Source: Symsagittifera roscoffensis
Taxonomy: Eukaryota > Xenacoelomorpha > Acoela > Convolutidae
DNA: 64,000 nucleotides
Direction of reading: 5' to 3'
Assembly (NCBI RefSeq): GCF_963678635.1
Contig: NC_087062.1
Coordinates: 81,920,739-81,984,738, forward strand
Part shown: one piece after another, positions 11,990 through 20,351 of the stretch
How positions within the stretch are numbered: position 1 is the stretch's first letter
Layout: each line of letters begins with the position of its first letter
The notes under the pieces: generated by a model
Database searches by the model: none
Seen by the model: the letters and a program-made list of their open reading frames with translations, nothing else
What the model was told of the DNA's origin: nothing
Position numbers and translations under genes: made by a program

Positions 11990-13160
11990 TCATCTTATCC
12001 AACAACTCCTTTCTCGCCTTTCGTCCAGTCCGATGCCCATCAGAACTGGTTCCCCGAACTTTACCACTGTGTACCCTAATTCTTCTTTGAAATTCTCCAG
12101 TGTAGCCTCGGTCTCTGCTTTCTGGTTAAATTTACTCAAGAATTCTAGCCACGTCTTCTCATCCAGTGTACTCAGGAACATTCATTTTTTGCCCTCGAAG
12201 GTATTATTCTTACTCTCTTTGGCACTCAAGAGAATCATCCCCATATTGGAGGTTTTGCCGCTCAAGGGTAATTCCAGGTTTTTGCGAGGGGATGATGTCA
12301 GACTGGGTGTGGCCGTGTTCGAAAGGTAGCCTCTAGTCGCTCCAGCCCGAAAGGTGCTCGATACTTCCTCGTGGCAAACTTCATTTCTTCTTTCAAGGCT
12401 ATGTGTCTTTCCTCCACAATCATTCTTCCATCGTCCCAAACCGGCAGCTTGTTCTCCAGATCCGCTTGATCGAGCGTTCGCAAGATGTCCCGAACCTCGA
12501 ACTTTGGAGGCATTGAGCCCCTCATCTTCTTTGCTTGTGTTGTCCATGATTTTATCTTCATGTCGCACGTGTGGAAGTAAACTGCTGCTGTATATCCGAT
12601 AAACACGGGATCCCAGCCATCGGTGAACTCCCTCTGCTGTTTCTCCACTGCAGCTCTGGCGTCCAAGGATGGGACTACCAGAGGGCTATTCATCCCCAAG
12701 GTCATTCTCCTCACTCGGGGACGACGGTGGGCAAAATTTCCTTGTCAAGAGTCATTTCTAGTTCCTTTTTCACCAGCTCGAAGCTCCCCTTCCACGCCGG
12801 GATTCTAAAAATTTCTCTCCTGTCTGCCGTCAAAGGATTCAAATTCCAGAACTTGGGGTAAGTTTCAATGGGACCTTCACGCTTCCCCCCCCCCCACTCT
12901 GCATTGTAGCTGACCCCGGAAATTAAACACCACTAACTCGGGATCCTTTATATTCCCGAAGAGCACTGTGTCACTCATTCGTGCCCTCTTGTCGGCACCA
13001 ATTCAACGCCGTCCCATCTAGTACGCTTATGAGGCTCACGTGCACCACTGAATTGCGATATGCCGCCACGAGAGGATCCGGAAACGCATACGTCACCGCT
13101 GGCCCGTAGATACAGGTTACGACCTCGTCAAGTCCTTCCCAACGGGTCAGATATCATGGC
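11990..13160 (-). pseudogene. Decayed 3' part of the SGNH-block reading frame
   Basis: Coding-like sequence continues on the minus strand through several frames: one near 13,140-12,970 (contains LDEVVTCIYGPAV), one near 12,985-12,720 (contains DTVLFGNIKDPELVVF), 12714-12298 (138 aa, contains GWDPVFIGYTAAVYFH), 12568-12182, and 12181-11990 (contains KTWLEFLSKFNQKAE). Overlapping open frames and a run of 12 C's near 12,885 show repeated frameshifts. The pieces read like the tail of one long structural-type protein. No family is recognised. Confidence 0.5.
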
Positions 13161-13814
13161 CTAGCACAGATCAGACAGCAGAGGGATACCACCATTCGCC
13201 TCTCTCAATTCATCTCTCGTCTTGGGATTCCGTTCTTCTCCAGTCATGTGTCGGTTTTGCATCAGAATATACTCCGCCAGCAAATTCTTCAGTCCGGCAG
13301 CGCACTTGTAAGAGTAGGTATCGACACTTGGGTGGGTTTCCCCCATCAACAGGGGCTCTCCATATTTCATCAACCGATGAGTCAAGAACACTAGCGTCAG
13401 GTATCCGTCAATCCGATGCGTCTCCACTCCTCTGCTGAATATGTGTGCTGGACCCATGTTAAACAGGTACCTGGGATAAACCAAGTACAGGGCCAGCAAG
13501 AGGTTTATGGGCATATTCAACAGCTCTTGCACGAAGGCTTCGAATATGGTGTCCTTTGCGTAGAACACTTCAGCCATGTACTTCTTCTCCCAACAAGGAC
13601 TCAAGAATCTCAAGATTTCGTGATCTTTCCTCGTTCTCAGCTCGTCTTTGGCATGCTCCCTCCAGAATCCTCCGACGGTGACTTCGTTCGCCGCTGTGAC
13701 GAGTCTCCCCACCGTCATCTCCTTACTCTCTGCCATCTCCAGCTGCCCCCTCAAGGAATCCCCATATCTGTTTGACGAGAGGTGGAGCATTCTCCCGCGT
13801 CTTGTCCGTAGCAT
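13161..13814 (-). CDS. Unknown 217-aa segment of the SGNH-block polyprotein
   Basis: An open stretch rich in Leu, Tyr and Arg, with a hydrophobic helical centre (NLLLALYLVYPRYLF) and the segments GYLTLVFLTHRLMKYGEPLLMG and KNLLAEYILMQNR. It overlaps the preceding stretch (14148-13723) in another frame, so it probably continues the same protein after a frameshift. The centre could be a buried helix rather than a membrane segment because charged residues flank it closely. The alpha-helical make-up would suit a capsid- or Gag-like protein, but that is a guess; no family motif is seen. Confidence 0.4.
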   Translation of the reverse strand: MLRTRRGRMLHLSSNRYGDSLRGQLEMAESKEMTVGRLVTAANEVTVGGFWREHAKDELRTRKDHEILRFLSPCWEKKYMAEVFYAKDTIFEAFVQELLNMPINLLLALYLVYPRYLFNMGPAHIFSRGVETHRIDGYLTLVFLTHRLMKYGEPLLMGETHPSVDTYSYKCAAGLKNLLAEYILMQNRHMTGEERNPKTRDELREANGGIPLLSDLC

Positions 13815-14148
13815 TCTCGAGCCTTGGGGTCAGGAACGGCCATCTGCCTCTCTCTTGTATCAGACGGTATGCCATCGCTTCTAATTGTTTCTCGGGTGCA
13901 GCTACGTTTCTCCTTTTATTGCTTGGTCCCCTCGCTTTGCTGGTGGAGTTTGTGATAGTCAGATCCATATCTCGGAACCATAGGCTGGCTGTTAGGTGGC
14001 TTTTTATCGGATGATCATCCCTTATTTCCGGACTAAACTTCAATTGTTGAGCAAAACTCGAAATCTGAAGTAATAGGACCTCGTCCACACATTGAGGATG
14101 TCTGCGAACTCGTAGAATCCCCTCAAGGCATGAGATACGTCCGCCCAT
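13723..14148 (-). pseudogene. Frameshifted continuation between second SGNH-like module and helical segment
   Basis: A 141-aa open stretch overlaps the end of the 14510-14040 frame. The overlap at about 14100-14040 marks a frameshift: the text after FADILNV resumes here as VDEVLLLQISSFAQQLKFSPE. It continues through a basic segment (NKRRNVAAPEKQLEAMAYRL) to RENAPPLVKQIWGFLEG. No domain is recognised. Its value is in showing that 14,510-13,161 was one reading frame. Confidence 0.45.
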
Positions 14149-14510
14149 GCCGCTGCCAATTCCGACTTCAGAAGTCTCAAGTTCGTGGGTTCCAGCTCTC
14201 GATTAGGGGCTGCCATCAACACCCGCCACTCGTTCCCCTCCGCTATGAGGACCAAGATAGCGTATAAAAATTGCAACGCCGGCGGCATGCTTGCGTACCC
14301 CGGGGACGTTGTAAACGCCACCTTTGTCTTGGCTCCGAATCGAGAAGTCACATTCTCTTGCACCACATTCATTGCCGCAAACAATGTCTGAATAGCTTCC
14401 CAGACCTTCTTGGGCGTCGGTGCATCACTTTTCAGAGGCTCCAGAAGCCCCGCCGCATGCAAGTGATCATTCATTCCAGCAAACAGCAGCAGCTCCGGTT
14501 CACAAGGCAT
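14040..14510 (-). CDS. Second SGNH-like module (block III side)
   Basis: This 156-aa stretch begins with ATG immediately after the TAA that ends the 16091-14511 frame and is in the same frame as it. It opens with LLLFAGMNDHLHAAG, resembling block III (GxND) of SGNH hydrolases. The block I-like text VIIVAGSDFEGTS and a PG motif lie just before the TAA, so one module spans the stop. It then runs through TTSPGYASMPPALQFLYAILVLI and a conserved-looking APNREL/SELAAAWADVSHAL segment. No convincing block V D-x-x-H is visible, so it may be a non-catalytic paralogue of the upstream domain. The TAA looks like a nonsense mutation or a readthrough site. Confidence 0.45.
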   Translation of the reverse strand: MPCEPELLLFAGMNDHLHAAGLLEPLKSDAPTPKKVWEAIQTLFAAMNVVQENVTSRFGAKTKVAFTTSPGYASMPPALQFLYAILVLIAEGNEWRVLMAAPNRELEPTNLRLLKSELAAAWADVSHALRGFYEFADILNVWTRSYYFRFRVLLNN

Positions 14511-16091
14511 TTATGATTTGATTGCCACCACCAGAGTCAACATCTGGTTCAATTCCGCACCAGGCAGCAGGTACACTAGGGTCTCTGGCCAAAACAGCTT
14601 CGGAGACGTCCCCTCGAAATCAGAGCCCGCCACGATGATTACTCTTGCGGCTCCTGGATCCGATCGATCATACACCGCCAATGTCTTGGCCAACTGTGCG
14701 TTCCCAGAGGGTCTTCCATACCTTGAATCATGTGCTAATTTTCCGCCTTCGTAGGCAGCATCTGGGAGTCCAATGTCTTTTGGCTCCAGTAATTTGTCCA
14801 CTACTATCAGCTGCGCAGGAGTAGCCAATCTGATTTTCGCTACGCTTGTTCGGTGTTTGGGGGGCTCCACGATGAGCCTTGGACTCCCCAACAGCTTGAG
14901 TGGCCTATAGTTGATCGGTCCCATTATTGAATTCAGAGGAATCTCGGTCAGATCTGCCGTCTCCATCATCCTCGCTCTCGAGAATTGTGCTTCATGGGCC
15001 TTCAACCAATCCACACAATGGTGTCGACTCAAGTCCTCATGTGACACGTGCTTGAGCCCCAGGGTCTCCGCCAACTCCTGTCTGCATTCCAGATCTTCCA
15101 GCTCCAAGTCCTTTATCCTCTCCAGATATCGTGTCCGGCTCGTCTCCGTCGGTTTTTCGACTCTCTTGTGATCCACCACCACCACTGAGGATACCACCGA
15201 ACTTTGGGGCGTGGACGATTCTGCTTCCTCGACCTTCATCGGTGTGGATCCCGGTAGTCTGGTCCGGCTACTCCTTGAGCTGTCTCTTGAATCGACTCTC
15301 ACTCCCAGGCGATTGGACAGGGATCTCGTGGCAAAGAAAGGGGGCACCGGGGGTGGACCGAAGGTGAACTGGGCCAACTCCAGCAGATCCGCTTCCAGTG
15401 TATTTATGTGTTTCTGGAAGACGCCATTCAGCCATTCCACACCTATAGGCCTATTAAAATGGATGCCATCCGAAGACGCGTCATCCGGGAAGGATCGCTC
15501 CATTATGTCTGCCACATCCAACAACCTAACGGGGAGCACGTTCCTCTGCTGTGTTTGCCTGATTATTTCGTTGATGTTGCGCACCTTTTCATTCACTTCC
15601 ATCGCATGCTGATCGGCCTTCATGTTATAAAGGACGGTGCAAATCGTAAAGATAGCAGGATCCATCTGAATCCTCAACTCCTCAAGGATGCCGCGCATCT
15701 TCTCATGTAGCCTCCTTGCCTTCCTCGATTCACCTCTGGACACGTCATTGGTTCCCATCATCAGTGTCACCGTGTACATTTTCACCATGTCTAACATCTC
15801 AAGTGATGCCAACATCTGAGGGGTTGCGGCTCCAGAAAATCTCAAGACTCCAGTCTGCCAATGCAACTGGATCGGGGTCAGCACTCGTATCAGGCTGTCC
15901 CCTATTATTAAGTGGACCGCAGCCTCCGGTATTCTCGGCTGTGCGTAGTACTGGGCCCATGACGCGTCCTGGAATCCCTTCTCGCCCGCTGTGCCGTGGT
16001 CCAATCCATACGGTTGTGTCTGTGATGTCTGCCGTCTGTATTCTTTTTGTAGCTTGCGATCATCACGCTCCTGACTGGTTGGTCTCTCCAA
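14511..16091 (-). CDS. SGNH/GDSL-family hydrolase domain protein
   Basis: A 526-aa open stretch, the longest in this block. Residues about 60-230 form an SGNH hydrolase domain: block I GDSL at 64-67 (nucleophile Ser66), block II Gly87 (FSGAA), block III GTND at 113-116 (Asn115) and block V DGIH at 208-211 (Asp208, His211). Spacing and order fit the family, so the fold could still be catalytic (esterase/lipase/acetylhydrolase type; substrate unknown). Residues 235-330 are Pro/Ser-rich linker. The C-terminal part carries LxxPxPLIV-like repeats and, from about 487, the first half of a second SGNH-like module. Esterase-type domains are known from ORF1 of CR1-like LINEs; here one sits next to a gypsy-type pol, with no LINE RT nearby. 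The true start may lie upstream because coding sequence continues to 17,118. Confidence 0.7.
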   Translation of the reverse strand: MERPTSQERDDRKLQKEYRRQTSQTQPYGLDHGTAGEKGFQDASWAQYYAQPRIPEAAVHLIIGDSLIRVLTPIQLHWQTGVLRFSGAATPQMLASLEMLDMVKMYTVTLMMGTNDVSRGESRKARRLHEKMRGILEELRIQMDPAIFTICTVLYNMKADQHAMEVNEKVRNINEIIRQTQQRNVLPVRLLDVADIMERSFPDDASSDGIHFNRPIGVEWLNGVFQKHINTLEADLLELAQFTFGPPPVPPFFATRSLSNRLGVRVDSRDSSRSSRTRLPGSTPMKVEEAESSTPQSSVVSSVVVVDHKRVEKPTETSRTRYLERIKDLELEDLECRQELAETLGLKHVSHEDLSRHHCVDWLKAHEAQFSRARMMETADLTEIPLNSIMGPINYRPLKLLGSPRLIVEPPKHRTSVAKIRLATPAQLIVVDKLLEPKDIGLPDAAYEGGKLAHDSRYGRPSGNAQLAKTLAVYDRSDPGAARVIIVAGSDFEGTSPKLFWPETLVYLLPGAELNQMLTLVVAIKS

Positions 16092-16334
16092 GTAGGGGTT
16101 CGCTCCACTCTTGTTGAGTCGTCACGGGTTCCCAACTGCAGCCTATCGTGTAGTTCCTTGAGACGTGATGAGCTCCCGCTAATTTGGCTGCTGTTCGGGG
16201 TTGAACTCGAGGTTTATCCCGGCAGTGCAACCTCCATCAGTGGGCGTATTGGTTGCGCCTCCAAACCACGCACTGAGGACACCGGTTTGGGTAGTATCCA
16301 TACTTCCAGGCCCTCGTTGATGTGCTCTGAGCCA

Positions 16335-17118
16335 CTAGGTCCAAGTCGAATCGCCCACTGGACCTAGTAACTTCATCCACCTCCATTCGCGACTCTGACC
16401 TTGACCCTGCAGCTGCTCGTTCTGTGGTCCTGGTTCCTTTTTCCTTTTGTCTCGCGAACTCTCGTTGTCGCCGCTGGATCTCTCACAGTTCGCCTCATTC
16501 TCGCGTACCTTCTGCTCTTGTTGGTACTCTGCCCTTATCATACTAAGATCACGCCTCGCCTGATCCCTCTCGAGGACCGCTTGATCTCTTTCCAGGTTCG
16601 CCTGGTCCCTCTCGAGCTTCGCACCATCCCGGTCAGTCTCTCTCCCTCTGCGCCCTCTCCAGTTCCCTCTTCAGGTTACTGAGGTCCGGATATAGTTCCT
16701 CCGTCTGTTGTGACCGTATCATAGACGGTGGCTTACTCGTGGACTGGCCCGCAGATCTTGCCGGTGGCCTGGTTGGTAGTGGGAACTCTCCCGCGCCGTA
16801 TTCCATGTTGTTGCTCAAGCCAGAATTTCTCGTTAAGTCGAATCCCCTCACGCCTCCATCCATATTCCAGAACAACCATCTGGTCTTCTCTTGATTGGAT
16901 ATCCCCTCTGTCGTGTAGCCAACCATCAAAACAGCTTCTGTCGCTGACTCCCTGCATTCACCCTGCGCCTCTAACTGCAGAATGGCGTTCAACATCACTG
17001 CCATCCTCTCATCGACTTGGGTGTAGTCCAGATCCCTCAAACGTTTGTATAGTTCTTCGAGCGTAGGTCTCTTGAGCGCTGCAGGCATACATTTGCAAAA
17101 GAGATCTGCCATTGTCAC
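16335..17118 (-). pseudogene. N-terminal part of SGNH-block polyprotein with heptad coiled coil
   Basis: The stretch 17118-16633 (161 aa) starts MTMADLF and contains two helical segments and an Arg/Pro/Ser-rich part (RPPARSAGQS). It ends in a coiled coil that continues, after a frameshift near 16,635, into the next frame with perfect tandem heptads LERDQAN-LERDQAV-LERDQAR (about 16,620-16,560). The following stretch (16541-16335) is highly charged (RDKRKKEP). This arrangement, a helical N-terminus then basic linker then coiled coil ahead of an enzymatic domain, suits a Gag-like or ORF1-like multimerising protein. Decayed coding sequence links it to the SGNH domain. Family unassigned. Confidence 0.5.
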
Positions 17119-17606
17119 AATCTCTAGATGATCTTACATTGTCAACCAACTTGAGAACTACCTTGTCAATCAACTTGAGATCTTACCTTACCAACTAAGT
17201 TGAGAACTTGAGAAATGTTTCCCTTCGAATGTTGCTGATCGTGAACTTGTTCAAGACCTTCTTTTTCTTTTCAAGTGAGTGCGGCTAGGTCATCAACTCA
17301 ATTTTACAAATCAATCTGAAAAAAAATCCATTTTTATACTAAGATGTTCTGCTGCTAACGTAAACTCCCCCCCCCCCCCCTCACTATTGTGTTTAAAACA
17401 TTATCCCTCCATTTATGTCACTAAAATAGTTCAATTGGAAGTTTTAAGAGCATGCAGATTCATTTCATGTTTTAGCACCGTCAACTCTTTAAATTTTAAT
17501 TGTCATGCCAATTGCGTTAAAATCCATCTACCTGCTTCGCGCCCCTATGCACCTAACCCGAGATCCCCATGAACCCAACTCGAGACCTCCATTGTCCGCC
17601 CGTAAC
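17119..17606. other. Leader/intergenic segment with 24-bp triple repeat and poly-C run
   Basis: No coding sequence is seen between the end of the macro ORF (17607) and the start of the next minus-strand frame (17118). Just before that start (17,139-17,212) lie three imperfect 24-bp direct repeats on the minus strand, each beginning TCTCAAGTTG or TCTCAACTTAG. A C run lies near 17,370. The segment is more AT-rich than its flanks. It could be a 5' leader, a promoter or what is left of an LTR, but no second copy of it is found in the window. Confidence 0.5.
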
Positions 17607-18686
17607 TCAGGCGATACTCAGGTAGTTTTTCTTTTGTAGGTGTACAATTATCTCCGTTTCTTCGAACACCACGTGTAGGATGGCGTATAATTCCCTTGGG
17701 CTCAACTTGCCCCTGTTTGGATCATAAACCGGCATCGAGACCTCAGTGATCCCTCTTTCAACCATGAAGTCTCTCAGCCTCATTAGTGCCAATATCACGT
17801 GCTCAGGATCTATCGTGTTCCTTTCATTGACCCTCGTCACTAGAAAGCACAGGTATTTGCCTGGGACTTGTGCCATTGATGGGGGAAGCGCAGCCATTCC
17901 TCCCAGCCCCGGCCTCTGTCTGAATAGAAATTCCACGTTCTGGTATTCTCTCTTGAAGTCGGTTTCCAGTCTCGATTTGAAGCTCATGTCCGCCGTTATA
18001 CAGGTCGCGCTAGTCCTGTCTGACAGAATGAAGTCGCTGTCCGTTATCAGGATGTTCTCCGAATATTCATTGGGTATTTCAAATTTCGTTTTGAAATTTC
18101 GTCCTATGGTAGGCTCGGCTTCTTCCTCGCCCAGTTCTAGCCCGTTGGTCTCCCTTACTTCCTTGAGATTCTTTATCATCAAATTTTTGGTGTGGGTAAA
18201 TCCTACCCCCACTCCACGGACAAAAATATCTAACGACGTCCCCGTCGATGATGCTGGGTCTAAATTATCTGGTGGTATTTCGAGCGGCCTGTCGGTTGCC
18301 GTCCAACCGAAGAGGGGATCATCCGTTTTCACGTGTTGTTTTGCTGACACATCGACCTGCTGGATGCTTTGCTCTCCATCTCCTTTGCTCTTGACATCGC
18401 GCATTGTGTTTTCCCTCCTTTCTAACTCGCTCTGCTCCCGATCTGTTTCTTGTTCTGGTGTGGAGTAGTCTTCTTGCGGGTAATGTTCGCTGTCGTTGAT
18501 GATTTGCCATTCATCGTCGGCCACCAATTCGCCCACACTCAGTAACTCTTCGCTTAATTCGTCAGGCTGTATCTTGTCAATCAAGAAGTCATCCCCGTAC
18601 CTATTGTACCTCATGCCTGTCCGTTTGCGATTGCCACTCCTGGTTCCTGCTGTTATCGGCAAGTCAGATTCCGTCAATTTTGGCAC
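17607..18686 (-). CDS. Macro-domain-like C-terminal module of gypsy-type Pol
   Basis: A 359-aa stretch in the same frame as the integrase, separated from it by one TAG and two codons. Residues 1-200 are charged linker (DREQSELERRENT). Residues about 210-352 resemble the POA1/TARG1-type macro (ADP-ribose-binding) fold: an entry strand NILITDSDFI, then CITADMSFKSRLETDFKREY in the place of the ISADF..GIA.QFK block, then GMAALPP, a hydrophobic strand KYLCFLVTR, a helix with ALMRLRDF, and a closing ITEVSMPVYDPNRGKL..RELYAIL with final strand EIIVHL. Macro domains bind or hydrolyse ADP-ribose on proteins. The usual Gly-x-Gly loop is replaced by YDPNRG, so activity is uncertain. The single stop suggests either readthrough or one nonsense mutation in a Pol-macro fusion. 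Confidence 0.55.
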   Translation of the reverse strand: MPKLTESDLPITAGTRSGNRKRTGMRYNRYGDDFLIDKIQPDELSEELLSVGELVADDEWQIINDSEHYPQEDYSTPEQETDREQSELERRENTMRDVKSKGDGEQSIQQVDVSAKQHVKTDDPLFGWTATDRPLEIPPDNLDPASSTGTSLDIFVRGVGVGFTHTKNLMIKNLKEVRETNGLELGEEEAEPTIGRNFKTKFEIPNEYSENILITDSDFILSDRTSATCITADMSFKSRLETDFKREYQNVEFLFRQRPGLGGMAALPPSMAQVPGKYLCFLVTRVNERNTIDPEHVILALMRLRDFMVERGITEVSMPVYDPNRGKLSPRELYAILHVVFEETEIIVHLQKKNYLSIA

Positions 18687-18692
18687 CTGGTC

Positions 18693-20351
18693 CTAATCCT
18701 GGTCATTCCAGTCTTCTTCCGCAAAGGATTCCGCATCTGAGCCTGCTTCTATCTTATCATTATCGTCCATGCTCACGTCCTCGTTGCCATCCCTCTTTTC
18801 TCTGGTCCCTTTCTCATTCACTTCGCATGCTGGCTCTACCAATAGGTACTGTAGTCCCTCCATATTCTGCGTTACGCACCAGTCCTCCGAAGATGGGACT
18901 TGAGGCTTCATATTTTCATAATGCGCTGCTCGCTCTGTACTCAAGCGGTAGAACCGTCCCTGCTGGTGTACTTCCGTGATCATGAATGGTCCTCGCCATT
19001 TCTTGAGTAGTTTTTTCGTCCCCTTGGGATGTATATTATTCTGGAACACCCAGACGTATTGGCCCACTGCATACGGTTTAGCTTGAAGTATCTTCACGTC
19101 ATATTTCTTCCGCTGCCTCGTTTGTGCTTGTGCCGTGTTCCTCCTGCAGAGTTCGTTTAGTTCCTGTTGTCTCTTGACCGCTTCCTTCACATAAGCATGA
19201 GGTGACGTCTTTTTCTCTTCGTACTCTGGGTAAAAGAACGTAAGTGGCATTGCTCTCTCCCTGCCCGTTAACATCATCAAGGGACTGATCCCTGTTGTCG
19301 AGTGTTGCGTGCTGTTGTATGCCCCGACCACTTGCGGCAGATATTTATCCCAGTCTGTCATGTATCTCGAGCAATATACCCTCAGCATGTTCACCAACGT
19401 CCTGTTCTGTCTCTCCACTAACCCGTTAGTCTGAGGATGGTAAGTCGTTGAGTGCGCTTGAGCAATGTGTGACCTCTTTAAGGCCTTCCCGTTGTCCGAC
19501 TGAAAGGTCATCGGACAACCATATGGTGATATCCAATGTGTTATCAAGTGGTCACAAGTCTCTTCCGCTGAGGAGACGGGGCACCGCTTCCGCCAACTTG
19601 TAAAGTGGTCTATTATGACCAGTATCTGGTTATGCCCCGACTCTGACATGCAGATCTTCTGATGGTCTATCTGCACAACCTCGTTGAATTCCGAGCTCTC
19701 AACGGACTTGAGTGGGAAGTTCATCTTCCGTGAGTCTTTCCCCTGTAGACATGCCAGACATGCGTTCACCCATCTCTCGCAGGCCTTTCTTAATCCCGGC
19801 CAATCAAACCTGTGTAGTATTCTCTGTTGCACTTTGTCTATCCCCTGATGCCTCATTTGATCGTGCGATCTGAATAACACCTCCGGCTGATACAACTGTG
19901 GTAGTATGATGAGGTTATGCTTATGTAGTATCTTCTCCTCATTCTTTCTCCTGTATGCTACCACCCCATCAGCTGTGTGATAGAGCAAATCTTTCCTCTC
20001 CTTGTAGAACTGGCTCATGATCTTGTAGCTGTCTTCTTCCAGGTCTCCTTTCTCCTTGGCTCCCGTCCGGACCCATTTGGAGAGGTTGCTTGTCATCTTG
20101 TCATTCCTCTGGGCTCTTATCAGATCCGACAGCCTATATCTCTCCTTGACGTGCTCCTTCAGTGCCATTATTTGACCATTCATTTCTCCGGGACTGTGGA
20201 TGTCATCTTTCAGTTTTACGCAAACTATCCTCCTCAAGATCTTCCTGTCATCTTCTGGTACCAGGTTTGTTCTGACATTCGAGTTACATGATAGCTCCCT
20301 GAACGGTTTTCTTGATAGTGCAATTCTTTCAAGTTCTTCACTTCCGCGCAC
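18693..20351 (-). CDS. Ty3/gypsy-type integrase
   Basis: A 552-aa stretch. The HHCC zinc-binding motif comprises His163, His168, Cys198 and Cys201. The rve catalytic core has Asp229 (VQIDH), Asp286 (FQSDNG) and Glu313 (NGLVERQN), preceded by the typical YHPQTNG. A GPF-type C-terminal module (KKWRGPFMITEV) and an acidic tail follow. The D286-E313 spacing is 26 residues instead of the usual 35, with the gap between DNG and YHPQ shortened, which points to a small in-frame deletion in the core. The enzyme would join cDNA to host DNA; this copy is probably dead. The N-terminal 60 residues overlap the acidic linker frame upstream. It ends at a TAG beyond which the same frame continues into the macro module. 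Confidence 0.9.
   Translation of the reverse strand: MRGSEELERIALSRKPFRELSCNSNVRTNLVPEDDRKILRRIVCVKLKDDIHSPGEMNGQIMALKEHVKERYRLSDLIRAQRNDKMTSNLSKWVRTGAKEKGDLEEDSYKIMSQFYKERKDLLYHTADGVVAYRRKNEEKILHKHNLIILPQLYQPEVLFRSHDQMRHQGIDKVQQRILHRFDWPGLRKACERWVNACLACLQGKDSRKMNFPLKSVESSEFNEVVQIDHQKICMSESGHNQILVIIDHFTSWRKRCPVSSAEETCDHLITHWISPYGCPMTFQSDNGKALKRSHIAQAHSTTYHPQTNGLVERQNRTLVNMLRVYCSRYMTDWDKYLPQVVGAYNSTQHSTTGISPLMMLTGRERAMPLTFFYPEYEEKKTSPHAYVKEAVKRQQELNELCRRNTAQAQTRQRKKYDVKILQAKPYAVGQYVWVFQNNIHPKGTKKLLKKWRGPFMITEVHQQGRFYRLSTERAAHYENMKPQVPSSEDWCVTQNMEGLQYLLVEPACEVNEKGTREKRDGNEDVSMDDNDKIEAGSDAESFAEEDWNDQD

Noticed and set aside
17340-17390. The poly-C run and similar G/C runs as telomere-like or regulatory DNA
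   Set aside because: Single simple homopolymers occur near 12,885, 17,370, 43,100, 51,240, 55,550 and 63,110, mostly within MITEs or repeat ends. No telomeric unit is present.
18693-20351. Bacterial or phage origin for the macro/SGNH/integrase cluster
   Set aside because: The integrase and RT are clearly Ty3/gypsy type, there are no ribosome-binding sites or operon spacing, and the block sits in metazoan-type repeats.
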